This document shows positions 36,029 to 43,737 of a DNA stretch of 64,000 nt, piece after piece (position 1 is the stretch's first letter; the number at the start of each line of letters is the position of its first letter). Source of the DNA: Salinicoccus sp. Bachu38. Its GTDB lineage: Bacteria; Bacillota; Bacilli; Staphylococcales; Salinicoccaceae. Below the pieces are notes generated by a model that was not told the DNA's origin, made no database searches, and was given only the letters and a program-made list of their open reading frames with translations. A program made the position numbers and the translations under genes. The stretch covers positions 62,001-126,000 of the forward strand of contig NZ_CP138333.2 of the NCBI RefSeq assembly GCF_038561955.2. The letters run 5' to 3'.

Positions 36029-36706
36029 ATGGAAAAGATTCTGATTGTCGAAGACGATGACAAGATAGCCCGTGTCATCCAGCTGGAATTGGAATATGAA
36101 GGATATGAAGTGGCAATCGCCTACACAGGAAAAGAAGCGATGGAAAAATACGGATCCGAATCTTTTGATCTGGTTCTTCTGGATGTCATGATTCCTGAAC
36201 TGAATGGCCTTGAAGTGCTCCGCCGCATCCGTCAGAAAGATGATGAAATACGTATCATCATGCTTACGGCAAGGGATGCAGTGATGGATAAAGTGAGCGG
36301 CCTCGACTCCGGAGCAAATGACTATGTCACCAAACCTTTTGAAATCGAGGAATTGCTGGCACGCATCCGGGCACAGCTGAAGCAAAGAAGCCTGTCGCAC
36401 AATGCCGACTTCCAGGAAGTAAAGTGCAGACATCTCAAGATTCTTCCGATGGCCCGGGAAGTATATATAGATGACGAACTGATCTATCTGACCCAGAAGG
36501 AATACGACCTGCTTCATTTCCTGGTCGAACACAAAAACCAGGCATTGTCACGGGAGCAGATCATCGAGACGGTGTGGGGCTATGACTATTATGGTGATAC
36601 GAACACCGTCGATGTCTATGTCAGATACTTGCGCAAGAAACTTGATCGCGAATCCTCCTCCATCATCTCAAGTGTCAGGGGCATCGGCTATATAGTGAAG
36701 GACTGA
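36029..36706 (+). CDS. OmpR-family response regulator (YkoG/ArlR-like)
   Basis: A 225-residue two-domain regulator. The receiver domain (1-120) has the acidic pocket EDDD at residues 8-11, phospho-acceptor Asp52 (LLDVMIP), Thr in LTAR and Lys in TKPF. The C-terminal winged helix (about 128-223) ends RYLRKKLDRESSSIISSVRGIGY. ATG 36029 follows GGGGAG; an upstream GTG would add five residues. The kinase gene begins five bases after the stop. Linked PepSY genes on both sides recall the ykoGHI arrangement of Bacillus. Confidence 0.93.
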   Translation: MEKILIVEDDDKIARVIQLELEYEGYEVAIAYTGKEAMEKYGSESFDLVLLDVMIPELNGLEVLRRIRQKDDEIRIIMLTARDAVMDKVSGLDSGANDYVTKPFEIEELLARIRAQLKQRSLSHNADFQEVKCRHLKILPMAREVYIDDELIYLTQKEYDLLHFLVEHKNQALSREQIIETVWGYDYYGDTNTVDVYVRYLRKKLDRESSSIISSVRGIGYIVKD

Positions 36707-36710
36707 AGTG

Positions 36711-38084
36711 ATGAAACTCGGAACTAAAATCCAGTTGTATACAACCGTCATGACCCTGCTTGTGGTCATCATCATCAACCTGTTCGTCTATTATTCATAT
36801 AAGCAGTTTTCGCTGAATGCAGAGATGGGCCAGCTTGAAAACCGCGGTTTCAATATCATGCAGGAAATCCAGAATGCCAATGACAATGATATCAATGCCG
36901 AAGCCGTACTCCAGGCACATCTGCTTTCAGACGGCTATATGACTGTCATCGATAGCGAAAACAACCCGGTGGTCCGAATTGCGACAGAAGCGGAGTATGC
37001 CAATATATCCATGCCATACAGTACTTCCCAATATGCAGAGGCGATGACCCACGGCCCCAATCATTTCGTAATGGTCTCCCTGCCGATCATCTGGGAGAAT
37101 GGCGAGGTATACGATCTGCAGATCTACGAAAATGTCCAGTTTCTGCATGAAACTTTCGAAATCCTGCGCTGGATCCTGCTGCTGTCGACCGCCATCATCT
37201 TCATCGTCATATTCCTGTTGAACAGGATCATCACCAACTTCATCACACAGCCGATCAACAAGCTGATCGACAGGATGAACAGGACGGATACCACATCGAA
37301 ATATTCCATGCTGGAAGTCGATCGGAAGGATACGAAGGAACTTCAGGAACTGTCTGCAGCCTTCAACAATATGATGGAGGAGCTGAAGGTCCATGATGAG
37401 AACCAGCAGGCCTTCATCATGAATGCCTCCCATGAGCTGAAGACGCCGATCACTGTCATCAGCTCCTACAGCGAAATGCTCAAACGTTTCGGCAAGACCA
37501 GGGAGGATGTGCTGGACGAGAGCATCCATGCCATCAGCGATGAAGCGAGAAGGATGAAATATCTGACGGAACAGCTGTTGAGCTTTGCCAAGGTGAATAC
37601 AGGCAGGGAGGAAGTTTCCCGGCAGCCGACGCGCATCGTCAAGCTGATACGGGATATTGCAGTACGGCTGGAGACGGTCTATCAGCGGGAGGTTGATGTA
37701 TGTACAAATAATGAAGCGGTGCTCGCCCATGTTGATGTGAATACATTCGATCAGCTGATGAAGATATTCATGGACAATGCCTATAAATACAGTTCGGATG
37801 CAATTGCAGTCGAGGTGCATGACCATGGGCATTCGGTCGAAGTGGCGATAAAAGACAGGGGCATCGGAATCCCCAAGGAGGATATCGACCACATATTCAC
37901 CCGCTTCTACCGTGTGGATAAGGCACGTGCAAGAAAGACCGGCGGCTCGGGCCTCGGCCTGTCGATAGCCCGTGAACTCGCAAAATTGAATGGCATTGAA
38001 ATTTCCGTCGACAGCCAGGTGGACGTTGGCACGACCTTCAGACTGACTATGGAAAGCGGGAGAAATGATGAGGAAGACAACTAA
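36711..38084 (+). CDS. Sensor histidine kinase (YkoH/ArlS-like)
   Basis: A 457-residue membrane kinase. Two membrane helices (about 10-30 and 158-180) bracket an extracytoplasmic sensor of about 125 residues; a HAMP domain follows, then the dimerisation helix with phospho-acceptor His241 (NASHELKTPIT) and an HATPase domain with N (MDNAYKY), G1 (DRGIGI), F (FTRFYR) and G2 (GSGLGLSIA) boxes. It overlaps the following PepSY gene, so the three genes are one operon. Confidence 0.94.
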   Translation: MKLGTKIQLYTTVMTLLVVIIINLFVYYSYKQFSLNAEMGQLENRGFNIMQEIQNANDNDINAEAVLQAHLLSDGYMTVIDSENNPVVRIATEAEYANISMPYSTSQYAEAMTHGPNHFVMVSLPIIWENGEVYDLQIYENVQFLHETFEILRWILLLSTAIIFIVIFLLNRIITNFITQPINKLIDRMNRTDTTSKYSMLEVDRKDTKELQELSAAFNNMMEELKVHDENQQAFIMNASHELKTPITVISSYSEMLKRFGKTREDVLDESIHAISDEARRMKYLTEQLLSFAKVNTGREEVSRQPTRIVKLIRDIAVRLETVYQREVDVCTNNEAVLAHVDVNTFDQLMKIFMDNAYKYSSDAIAVEVHDHGHSVEVAIKDRGIGIPKEDIDHIFTRFYRVDKARARKTGGSGLGLSIARELAKLNGIEISVDSQVDVGTTFRLTMESGRNDEEDN

Positions 38085-38706
38085 ACTTCTAATTGCTGTG
38101 GGAGCGGTCGTACTGGGCATACTGATTGGTGTGGTGGCAGTGATGCAGTCCCAGTCCGATGACATTGGAGAAGATGAAGTCAGAGCGATGATCATGGAAC
38201 GGTATGGTGGGGAGATTGAAGCGGTCGAGACCAGGGGGCAGCACTATATTGTCCGGGTATCAGATGAAAATTTCGAGTATGAGATTACGATGGAACAAGA
38301 AGACGGCAGTATTACTGATATGAAATCAAGGGAATTGCCTGCGGAGGAAGTCGCTGAGGAACCGGCTGCAGAAAATCATGAAGGCACCGGGGAAAAGGAG
38401 CTGATGACAGAAGAGGAGGCAAAAGCCCTGGCTTCAGAAGAAGTCGGCGGACAGTTCATACACGTCACATTGGATGATGGGGCCCACCCAGCTGAGTACC
38501 AGGTCATTCAACTGGTGGAGGATGATGACGAAGGTGCGCTTGTCACCATCGATGCCCAGTCGGCAGAAGTCGATAAAGTGCTGTGGTTCTCCATCGATTT
38601 TGAAGATATTACAGATATAGAAGCTTTCGCCCAGGAGCTGCAGGAATACAACAGACAGTACCAGAACGACTATTATATAGAATTTGATGATTATGATGAT
38701 GATTAA
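38068..38706 (+). CDS. Membrane-anchored double PepSY protein
   Basis: A 212-residue protein with one N-terminal membrane helix (about 6-28) and no lipobox, followed by two PepSY-like units (about 35-95 and 115-165) separated by a Glu/Ala-rich linker and ending in an acidic tail. It starts inside the kinase gene (ATG 38065 or 38068; GGGAG favours the latter), so translation is coupled. It may modulate the kinase sensor domain from outside the membrane, as has been proposed for YkoI-type partners; that role is inference. Confidence 0.78.
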   Translation: MRKTTKLLIAVGAVVLGILIGVVAVMQSQSDDIGEDEVRAMIMERYGGEIEAVETRGQHYIVRVSDENFEYEITMEQEDGSITDMKSRELPAEEVAEEPAAENHEGTGEKELMTEEEAKALASEEVGGQFIHVTLDDGAHPAEYQVIQLVEDDDEGALVTIDAQSAEVDKVLWFSIDFEDITDIEAFAQELQEYNRQYQNDYYIEFDDYDDD

Positions 38707-38741
38707 CCCCTTTGGACATGTTATTCTAAAGGGGTATTTTC
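38706..38741 (+). terminator. Terminator of the two-component operon
   Basis: ACCCCTTT and AAAGGGGT form an eight-base stem with a long loop, followed by ATTTTC. Confidence 0.7.
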
Positions 38742-38842
38742 AATATACTGGCACTTTGGATGCAGAGGTATGATATCATTGACTTTTGAGAATTTTGGGC
38801 AGATATGATACCCGAGCTGACTGTATTATGGAGGTCCTTAAG

Positions 38843-39580
38843 TTGATAGAAATGACAAAGGTATCAAAATCATTTACAGGTAAAGATGGTCCTTTCAAAG
38901 CCGTGGATAATGTGACGCTTGCGATCAAAGAGAGGGAGATATTCGGAATCATCGGGGAGAGCGGCGCCGGGAAATCGACTTTGATGCGTTTTATCAATGC
39001 ATTGGAAACGCCGGATTCGGGAGATGTACGAGTCGATGGTGTAGAAGTCAAAAAACTGGCGGGGAAGAGACTGAGAAGCCATCAGAAGGATATCGGCATG
39101 ATCTTCCAGCACTTCAATCTATTGGGTAATAGGACCGTCGAAGAAAATATAAGGCTGCCTTTGACATTACATAAATATAAAAATCCATTATCCATAGACG
39201 AAGTGCTGGATTTCACCGGGCTTGCCGATAAGCGTTCCAGTTATCCTGCGGAACTGTCCGGTGGCCAGAAGCAGCGTGTGGGCATTGCCAGAGCGCTCAT
39301 TACCCGCCCGAAGATCCTTCTGTGTGACGAGCCGACATCCGCTCTGGATGAGAACACGACTTATGAAATCGTCGATGTACTGCATAAGGCACAGAATGAA
39401 TACGGCATGACCGTCGTCATCGTGACGCATGAACTCAATGTCATCAAGACCCTGTGTCATCGTGCAGCTGTACTGGACCAGGGGAGGCTGATCGATACGA
39501 TCGATGTGGTCCATGAGGCTGACGGACGGTCGGGAAAATCCTATCATGAACGTGTATTGGAAGTGTTGAAAGGTGATTAG
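38843..39580 (+). CDS. metN: Methionine ABC transporter ATP-binding protein, short form
   Basis: A 245-residue ATPase with Walker [10 protein letters not shown], signature LSGGQKQRV and Walker B ILLCDEP, plus the D-loop SALDE. It drives MetNIQ methionine uptake. Typical MetN is about 340 residues with a C-terminal NIL domain that binds methionine and shuts the transporter down; this one ends right after the nucleotide-binding domain. Translation probably starts at TTG 38843, eight bases after GGAGG; the in-frame ATG at 38828 overlaps that site. It overlaps the permease gene by eight bases. Confidence 0.88.
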   Translation: MIEMTKVSKSFTGKDGPFKAVDNVTLAIKEREIFGIIGESGAGKSTLMRFINALETPDSGDVRVDGVEVKKLAGKRLRSHQKDIGMIFQHFNLLGNRTVEENIRLPLTLHKYKNPLSIDEVLDFTGLADKRSSYPAELSGGQKQRVGIARALITRPKILLCDEPTSALDENTTYEIVDVLHKAQNEYGMTVVIVTHELNVIKTLCHRAAVLDQGRLIDTIDVVHEADGRSGKSYHERVLEVLKGD

Positions 39581-40256
39581 TCTGAGCCTCTATATGGAAC
39601 GTGTCATTGAATATGCACCGCGACTTTTTGAGAGCCTCTATGAGACAGGAATCATGATGGCATTCGCCATGGTGGCAGCGATTCTGCTGGGTCTTCCTCT
39701 CGGTACCCTCCTATTTCTGACTTCCAGGAACAAGCCCATGGAGAATAAGTTCCTATACCAGGTGGCAAGCATCTTTGTCAATATTGTCCGATCATTCCCC
39801 TTCCTGCTTCTCGTTGTAGTCATGCAGCCGCTGATCCGTTTCTTCTATGGACGTGCAACAGGAGATCCTGTAGCAGCATCATTTCCAATGATGCTGATCG
39901 CTATTGCCCTCTATGCACGCTTTGTCGAGCAATCGCTCCATGACGTGCCCAAAGGTGTGATGGAGACGGCGGAATCCATGGGGGCAACGACGACTCAACT
40001 GGTGTGGAAGTTTCTTTATGTTGAAGCGCGAAGTTCCCTGATCATCGGTTTCACCACCGCTTTCGTCAGCTTCATATCCTATTCCACCATAATGGGTGTC
40101 GTCGGTGGCGGTGGTATAGGAGACTTCGCCATCCGCTATGGATATCAGCGTTATGAGACGGATATCATGTATACCGCAATTGTAGTGATTATCATATTTG
40201 TAATTCTGGCCCAATGGTTCGGACTTAGAATCGCCAGAAAACTTGACAAAAGATGA
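39573..40256 (+). CDS. metI: Methionine ABC transporter permease
   Basis: A 227-residue inner-membrane permease with five or six helices. The coupling loop VEQSLHDVPKGVMETAESMGATTTQLVWKF contains the EAA-type motif of MetI permeases. The GTG at 39573 lies inside metN; ATG 39594 is an alternative but has no ribosome site. It is the middle gene of metNIQ. The symbol follows the transporter nomenclature and differs from the staphylococcal metI biosynthetic gene found later in the window. Confidence 0.9.
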   Translation: MISLSLYMERVIEYAPRLFESLYETGIMMAFAMVAAILLGLPLGTLLFLTSRNKPMENKFLYQVASIFVNIVRSFPFLLLVVVMQPLIRFFYGRATGDPVAASFPMMLIAIALYARFVEQSLHDVPKGVMETAESMGATTTQLVWKFLYVEARSSLIIGFTTAFVSFISYSTIMGVVGGGGIGDFAIRYGYQRYETDIMYTAIVVIIIFVILAQWFGLRIARKLDKR

Positions 40257-40279
40257 ATATTTCAAAGGAGATGAAAAGC

Positions 40280-41128
40280 ATGTTTAAAAAAGGATTATTG
40301 TTAAGTGGTCTCGCCCTCATCCTTGCTGGATGCGGAGGGGAAGAAAGTGGCACAGAGGAATCGCAGGATAGTGGCTCCAATGGTTCAGAGGAGACGACTG
40401 TCGTACAGGTGGCTTCCCATCTGCCCCCAATGACGGATGTTGTGGAAATTGCAGGAGACGTCATTGAAGACCCGTATGAAATAGAACTGGTGGAAGTATC
40501 GGACAACATCCAGTATAACGAAGCATTGCTGAACGAAGAAGTCGATGCGAATTTTGCCCAGCACGAACCGTTTATGGAGATCTTCAATGAAGAACGCGAC
40601 GGCAATCTGGTTGCTCTGCAGCCAATCTACAATGCAATCGTCGGTTTCTATTCACCTGTTTATGATTCCATGGATGAACTTGAGGAGGGGGCCGAAGTGG
40701 CGATACCCTCTGATGCAACAAATGAAGCACGGGCACTCATGATACTCGACCAGCATGGCATCATCACCCTGGCTTCTGATGTTGAACATACGGCGACAGT
40801 GGAAGATATCGAAGAGAATCCGCATAACCTCAAATTCACCCATATTGATCTGCTCAACCTGACCGGTGCATATGAAGATGGTGTGGAGCTTGTATTCAAC
40901 TATCCGACGTATATTTCCAGCATCGATCTGACACCGGAAGATGCTGTACTGCTTGAAGAGGATGAGGACAACACATTTGCCATCCAGCTTGTAGCACGTG
41001 AGGACAACCAGGATTCGGAGGAAATCCAGGCTGTAGAAGAGGCGTTCACTTCCCAGGAAGTGCATGATTTCCTTATGGAACTGAGTGAAGAAGGGCATTT
41101 GGAACCCGCTTTTGAAGTGAACGAGTAA
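40280..41128 (+). CDS. metQ: MetQ/NlpA family substrate-binding lipoprotein
   Basis: A 282-residue lipoprotein of the NlpA family that captures D- or L-methionine outside the membrane and delivers it to the permease. The signal peptide ends at LAGC with the lipidated cysteine near residue 18, followed by an acidic Ser/Glu-rich tether. The fold signature runs from VASHLPPMTDVVEIAGD to the FAQHEPFMEIFN motif. ATG 40280 lies nine bases after AAAGGAG; two upstream ATGs are badly spaced. Confidence 0.92.
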   Translation: MFKKGLLLSGLALILAGCGGEESGTEESQDSGSNGSEETTVVQVASHLPPMTDVVEIAGDVIEDPYEIELVEVSDNIQYNEALLNEEVDANFAQHEPFMEIFNEERDGNLVALQPIYNAIVGFYSPVYDSMDELEEGAEVAIPSDATNEARALMILDQHGIITLASDVEHTATVEDIEENPHNLKFTHIDLLNLTGAYEDGVELVFNYPTYISSIDLTPEDAVLLEEDEDNTFAIQLVAREDNQDSEEIQAVEEAFTSQEVHDFLMELSEEGHLEPAFEVNE

Positions 41129-41135
41129 TCCTGAA

Positions 41136-41165
41136 AGAACCGGAATCCTATTCCGGTTCTATTTT
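41136..41165 (+). terminator. Terminator of metNIQ
   Basis: AGAACCGGAA and TTCCGGTTCT form the stem, with ATTTTG after it. Confidence 0.85.
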
Positions 41166-41174
41166 GTAAATTTA

Positions 41175-41188
41175 TGAAAGCGTTAACA
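41175..41188. promoter_or_regulatory. cre site (CcpA) upstream of the M20 hydrolase
   Basis: TGAAAGCGTTAACA fits the catabolite-responsive element consensus TGWAANCGNTNWCA at every position. It lies 124 bases before the M20 gene, in the promoter region, so carbon catabolite control of the M20/PTS unit is likely. Confidence 0.7.
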
Positions 41189-41206
41189 TTCATGCAACTA
41201 TTCTGC

Positions 41207-41223
41207 TTTAATTTTTCGATAAC
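41207..41223 (+). promoter_or_regulatory. Third copy of the TTTAAY-N5-NWTAAC direct repeat
   Basis: TTTAATTTTTCGATAAC matches the repeat elements before the PepSY lipoprotein and response regulator genes, including the TTTC spacer. A -10 candidate TAAAGT lies at 41259-41264, further away than the 21 bases seen in the other two, so membership in the regulon is less certain. Confidence 0.4.
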
Positions 41224-41311
41224 TGAAGATTTATTTGAATGAAGGGGATTTTTAGGTGTAAAGTAGAAGCATACTCCAGTTGAAAATAAAAAATGTTAAA
41301 AGAGGTGCGGT

Positions 41312-42490
41312 ATGGTGAATGAAAAACTGATTGAGCGTCTGGAAGAGAAATATGAGCGTATGGTGGAAATTCGCAGGTATCTCCACCAGAATCCCGAGCT
41401 CTCTTTTCAGGAGACGGAAACAGCCGCGTATATTGCCAGGTTTTATGAAGATAAGAGTGTTGAAGTAAAGACAGGAGTCGGGGGCAATGGCATCAGAGTG
41501 ACCATTGATTCCGGCAGGCCGGGCAGGACCCTCGCACTGAGGGCTGATTTTGACGCACTGCCGATCCAGGAGACAACAGGTCTGCCATTCGCTTCGAAAA
41601 ACGAAGGTGTCATGCATGCGTGTGGCCATGATGCCCATACTGCATACATGATGCTCCTGGCCGAGACCCTGATTGAACTTAAAGACGAATGGAAAGGCCG
41701 GGTGGTCATCATCCACCAGCATGCCGAAGAAACACCACCGGGCGGTGCTATCCAGATGATTGAAGACGGGGTGCTGGATGGAGTGGACAACGTTCTTGGT
41801 GCGCATGTAATGAGCAATATGGAAACGGGAAAAGTCCTTTACCGTGAAGAGGAAGCCCAGACTGGACGTGCCTACTTCAAATTGAGGATCAAAGGTTCCG
41901 GAGGTCACGGCTCTTCACCCCATCTGGCAAATGACCCGATTGTGGCCGGGGCGCACTTCGTCTCAGAGGTCCAGACCATCATCTCGAGGCGGCTGAACCC
42001 CTTTGAAGCCGGTGTGGTGACGATCGGTTCATTTGATGGGAAGGGCCAGTTCAACATCATCAAGGATGAAGTGACGCTTGAAGGTGACGTGCGTGCAATG
42101 GGTGATGATACGAAACAGGTAATAGAAAAAGAGATCAGACGCATATCAGGTGGTCTGGAAGAAACATTCGGGGTGGTCAATGAACTCGAATACAAAGATG
42201 ACTATCCGGTACTGTACAATGATCCGGAATTGACCGCAAAGATTGCAGCATCAATCAGGGAAGCGGGTATGCCGGAAATCGCGTCAGTAGAGCGCTGCGG
42301 CCCCCAGCCACCATCGGAGGATTTCGCCTATTATACGAAGGAACTGCCTTCCTGCTTCATCTATATCGGTGCAGCTCCGGAGGGGGAGGTCTATCCCCAC
42401 CATCATCCAAAATTCAATATTGATGAACGGTCCATGCTGATTGCGGCACAGGCAATCGGCAGCGCCGCATTGTCCTACCTGATGGAATGA
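41312..42490 (+). CDS. M20 family amidohydrolase (HipO/YxeP-like)
   Basis: A 392-residue zinc peptidase-like hydrolase that removes acyl groups from amino acids or similar amides. Metal-binding segments HACGHDAHTAYM and HQHAEETPPGGA are intact, and the dimerisation domain GSGGHGSSPHLANDPI follows near residue 200. Members of this subfamily act on hippurate, N-acetyl-cysteine conjugates or N-acetyl-diaminopimelate; which applies here is unknown. It starts behind AGAGGTG and is followed after 71 bases by a PTS IIC-like gene. A cre site precedes it. Confidence 0.88.
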   Translation: MVNEKLIERLEEKYERMVEIRRYLHQNPELSFQETETAAYIARFYEDKSVEVKTGVGGNGIRVTIDSGRPGRTLALRADFDALPIQETTGLPFASKNEGVMHACGHDAHTAYMMLLAETLIELKDEWKGRVVIIHQHAEETPPGGAIQMIEDGVLDGVDNVLGAHVMSNMETGKVLYREEEAQTGRAYFKLRIKGSGGHGSSPHLANDPIVAGAHFVSEVQTIISRRLNPFEAGVVTIGSFDGKGQFNIIKDEVTLEGDVRAMGDDTKQVIEKEIRRISGGLEETFGVVNELEYKDDYPVLYNDPELTAKIAASIREAGMPEIASVERCGPQPPSEDFAYYTKELPSCFIYIGAAPEGEVYPHHHPKFNIDERSMLIAAQAIGSAALSYLME

Positions 42491-42561
42491 GGAAGCCAAC
42501 ATACGAATACGAAAAGCATTTATTCAACCATGGGCGTCGAATGAATCAGAGGAGATAAAAA

Positions 42562-43626
42562 ATGGAACAGTTGATTGGTATCGGATTACTCATACTTTTA
42601 CTCGCGTTTTTCACCCTATTCACCTACTACGCTCCCCACGGCGACAAAGCCATGGGTGCACTCGCTGCAGCGGCCATTGCAACCTTTCTGGTAGAAGCAC
42701 TGCAGTCATTTGTCATAGGAGACATATTCAGCCTGGGGTTCTTCCAGGAGGCGGGCACTGAAGCCGGACTCCTGAGCGGGGTCATCGTTGCATTCCTCGT
42801 GGCTTTGACAATGGGTGTGAACCCGCTCAATTCTGCAATTATCGCCGTCTCATGTGGAGGCATCGGTCTGATACCGAGCTTCTTTGCGGCCTACCTCATA
42901 TCGTTCGGGGTCAAGTATCTTGAAAAGAAGATTCCGAATGGATTGGACTTCATCATTGTCGTTATCGCAGTTGTGCCCCTCACCCGTCTGATCGGTGCAG
43001 TGCTGACTCCGATGGTGGATGCATCACTGCTTAAAATCGGGAGCATCATTGAAGTGGCTACAGAGACCAGCCCGATCATCATGGGACTGATGCTCGGCGG
43101 CATCATCACCGTGGTAGGTACATCACCTCTGAGTTCGATGGCACTGACAGCATTGCTGGGTCTTACGGGCATACCGATGGCCGTAGGCAGTCTCGCAGCA
43201 TTCGGTTCAGCATTCATAAACGGCACGCTCTTCCATAAGCTGAAGATAGGAAACGCGAAATCTGTATTGTCAGTAGCAATTGAACCGCTGTCCAAAGCGG
43301 ATGTCATTTCAGCAAACCCGCTTCCCATATACATAACCAACTTTATCGGAGGCGGGTTGAGTGGCGTGATCATTGCCTATTCGGGGCTCGTCAATGATGC
43401 CCCGGGGACTGCAACGCCGACAGCCGGACTGCTTGTATTGTTCGGTTATAATCCGGCGATACAGGTACTGCTTTATGCAGTCATTGTCGCAATCGTCTCC
43501 GGGCTGGTCGGCCTTGCAGGTGCCTACTTCTTCAGAAACTTCCCTATCCATAGCAGTGACTTTGCCAAGGTGGCGGATGAAATGGAAGAAGAATCGGACA
43601 AATTCAAAAAGACGGCAGATATATGA
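42562..43626 (+). CDS. PTS IIC-like membrane protein (PTS_EIIC_2 family)
   Basis: A 354-residue protein with about nine or ten membrane segments matching the PTS_EIIC_2 family of Firmicutes, with conserved stretches GVNPLNSAIIAVSCGGIG, GTSPLSSMALTALLG and ANPLPIYITNFIGGG. No EIIA or EIIB domain is fused or adjacent, so it may be a non-PTS permease or a regulatory homologue. It follows the M20 hydrolase and ends in a terminator, suggesting a shared unit in which it imports or exports the hydrolase substrate. Confidence 0.82.
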   Translation: MEQLIGIGLLILLLAFFTLFTYYAPHGDKAMGALAAAAIATFLVEALQSFVIGDIFSLGFFQEAGTEAGLLSGVIVAFLVALTMGVNPLNSAIIAVSCGGIGLIPSFFAAYLISFGVKYLEKKIPNGLDFIIVVIAVVPLTRLIGAVLTPMVDASLLKIGSIIEVATETSPIIMGLMLGGIITVVGTSPLSSMALTALLGLTGIPMAVGSLAAFGSAFINGTLFHKLKIGNAKSVLSVAIEPLSKADVISANPLPIYITNFIGGGLSGVIIAYSGLVNDAPGTATPTAGLLVLFGYNPAIQVLLYAVIVAIVSGLVGLAGAYFFRNFPIHSSDFAKVADEMEEESDKFKKTADI

Positions 43627-43636
43627 TTATACAGCA

Positions 43637-43660
43637 GCCACCTGGTAAGGTGGCTTTTTT
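43637..43660 (+). terminator. Terminator after the PTS IIC-like gene
   Basis: GCCACCT and AGGTGGC with a four-base loop, followed by six T. Confidence 0.9.
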
Positions 43661-43675
43661 AGCGGGAATATGCCA

Positions 43676-43704
43676 TTGACATTATCTGAAAATTCTTATA
43701 GATT
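43676..43704 (+). promoter_or_regulatory. Sigma-A promoter of the AGCS symporter gene
   Basis: TTGACA, a 17-base spacer and TAGATT precede the gene by about 34 bases. Confidence 0.6.
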
Positions 43705-43737
43705 GTAGGTGATAGCTATTAAGGGGGAGGAATCATT

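Noticed and set aside
36927-38195. Minus-strand open frame of 422 codons opposite the histidine kinase
   Set aside because: All kinase motifs are on the plus strand; the antisense frame is a by-product of GC-rich third positions.
38767-38810. Inverted repeat GGTATGATATC/GATATGATACC before metN as a possible riboswitch
   Set aside because: One mismatch, no conserved S-box or T-box core and no terminator stem follows, so only a weak operator possibility remains.
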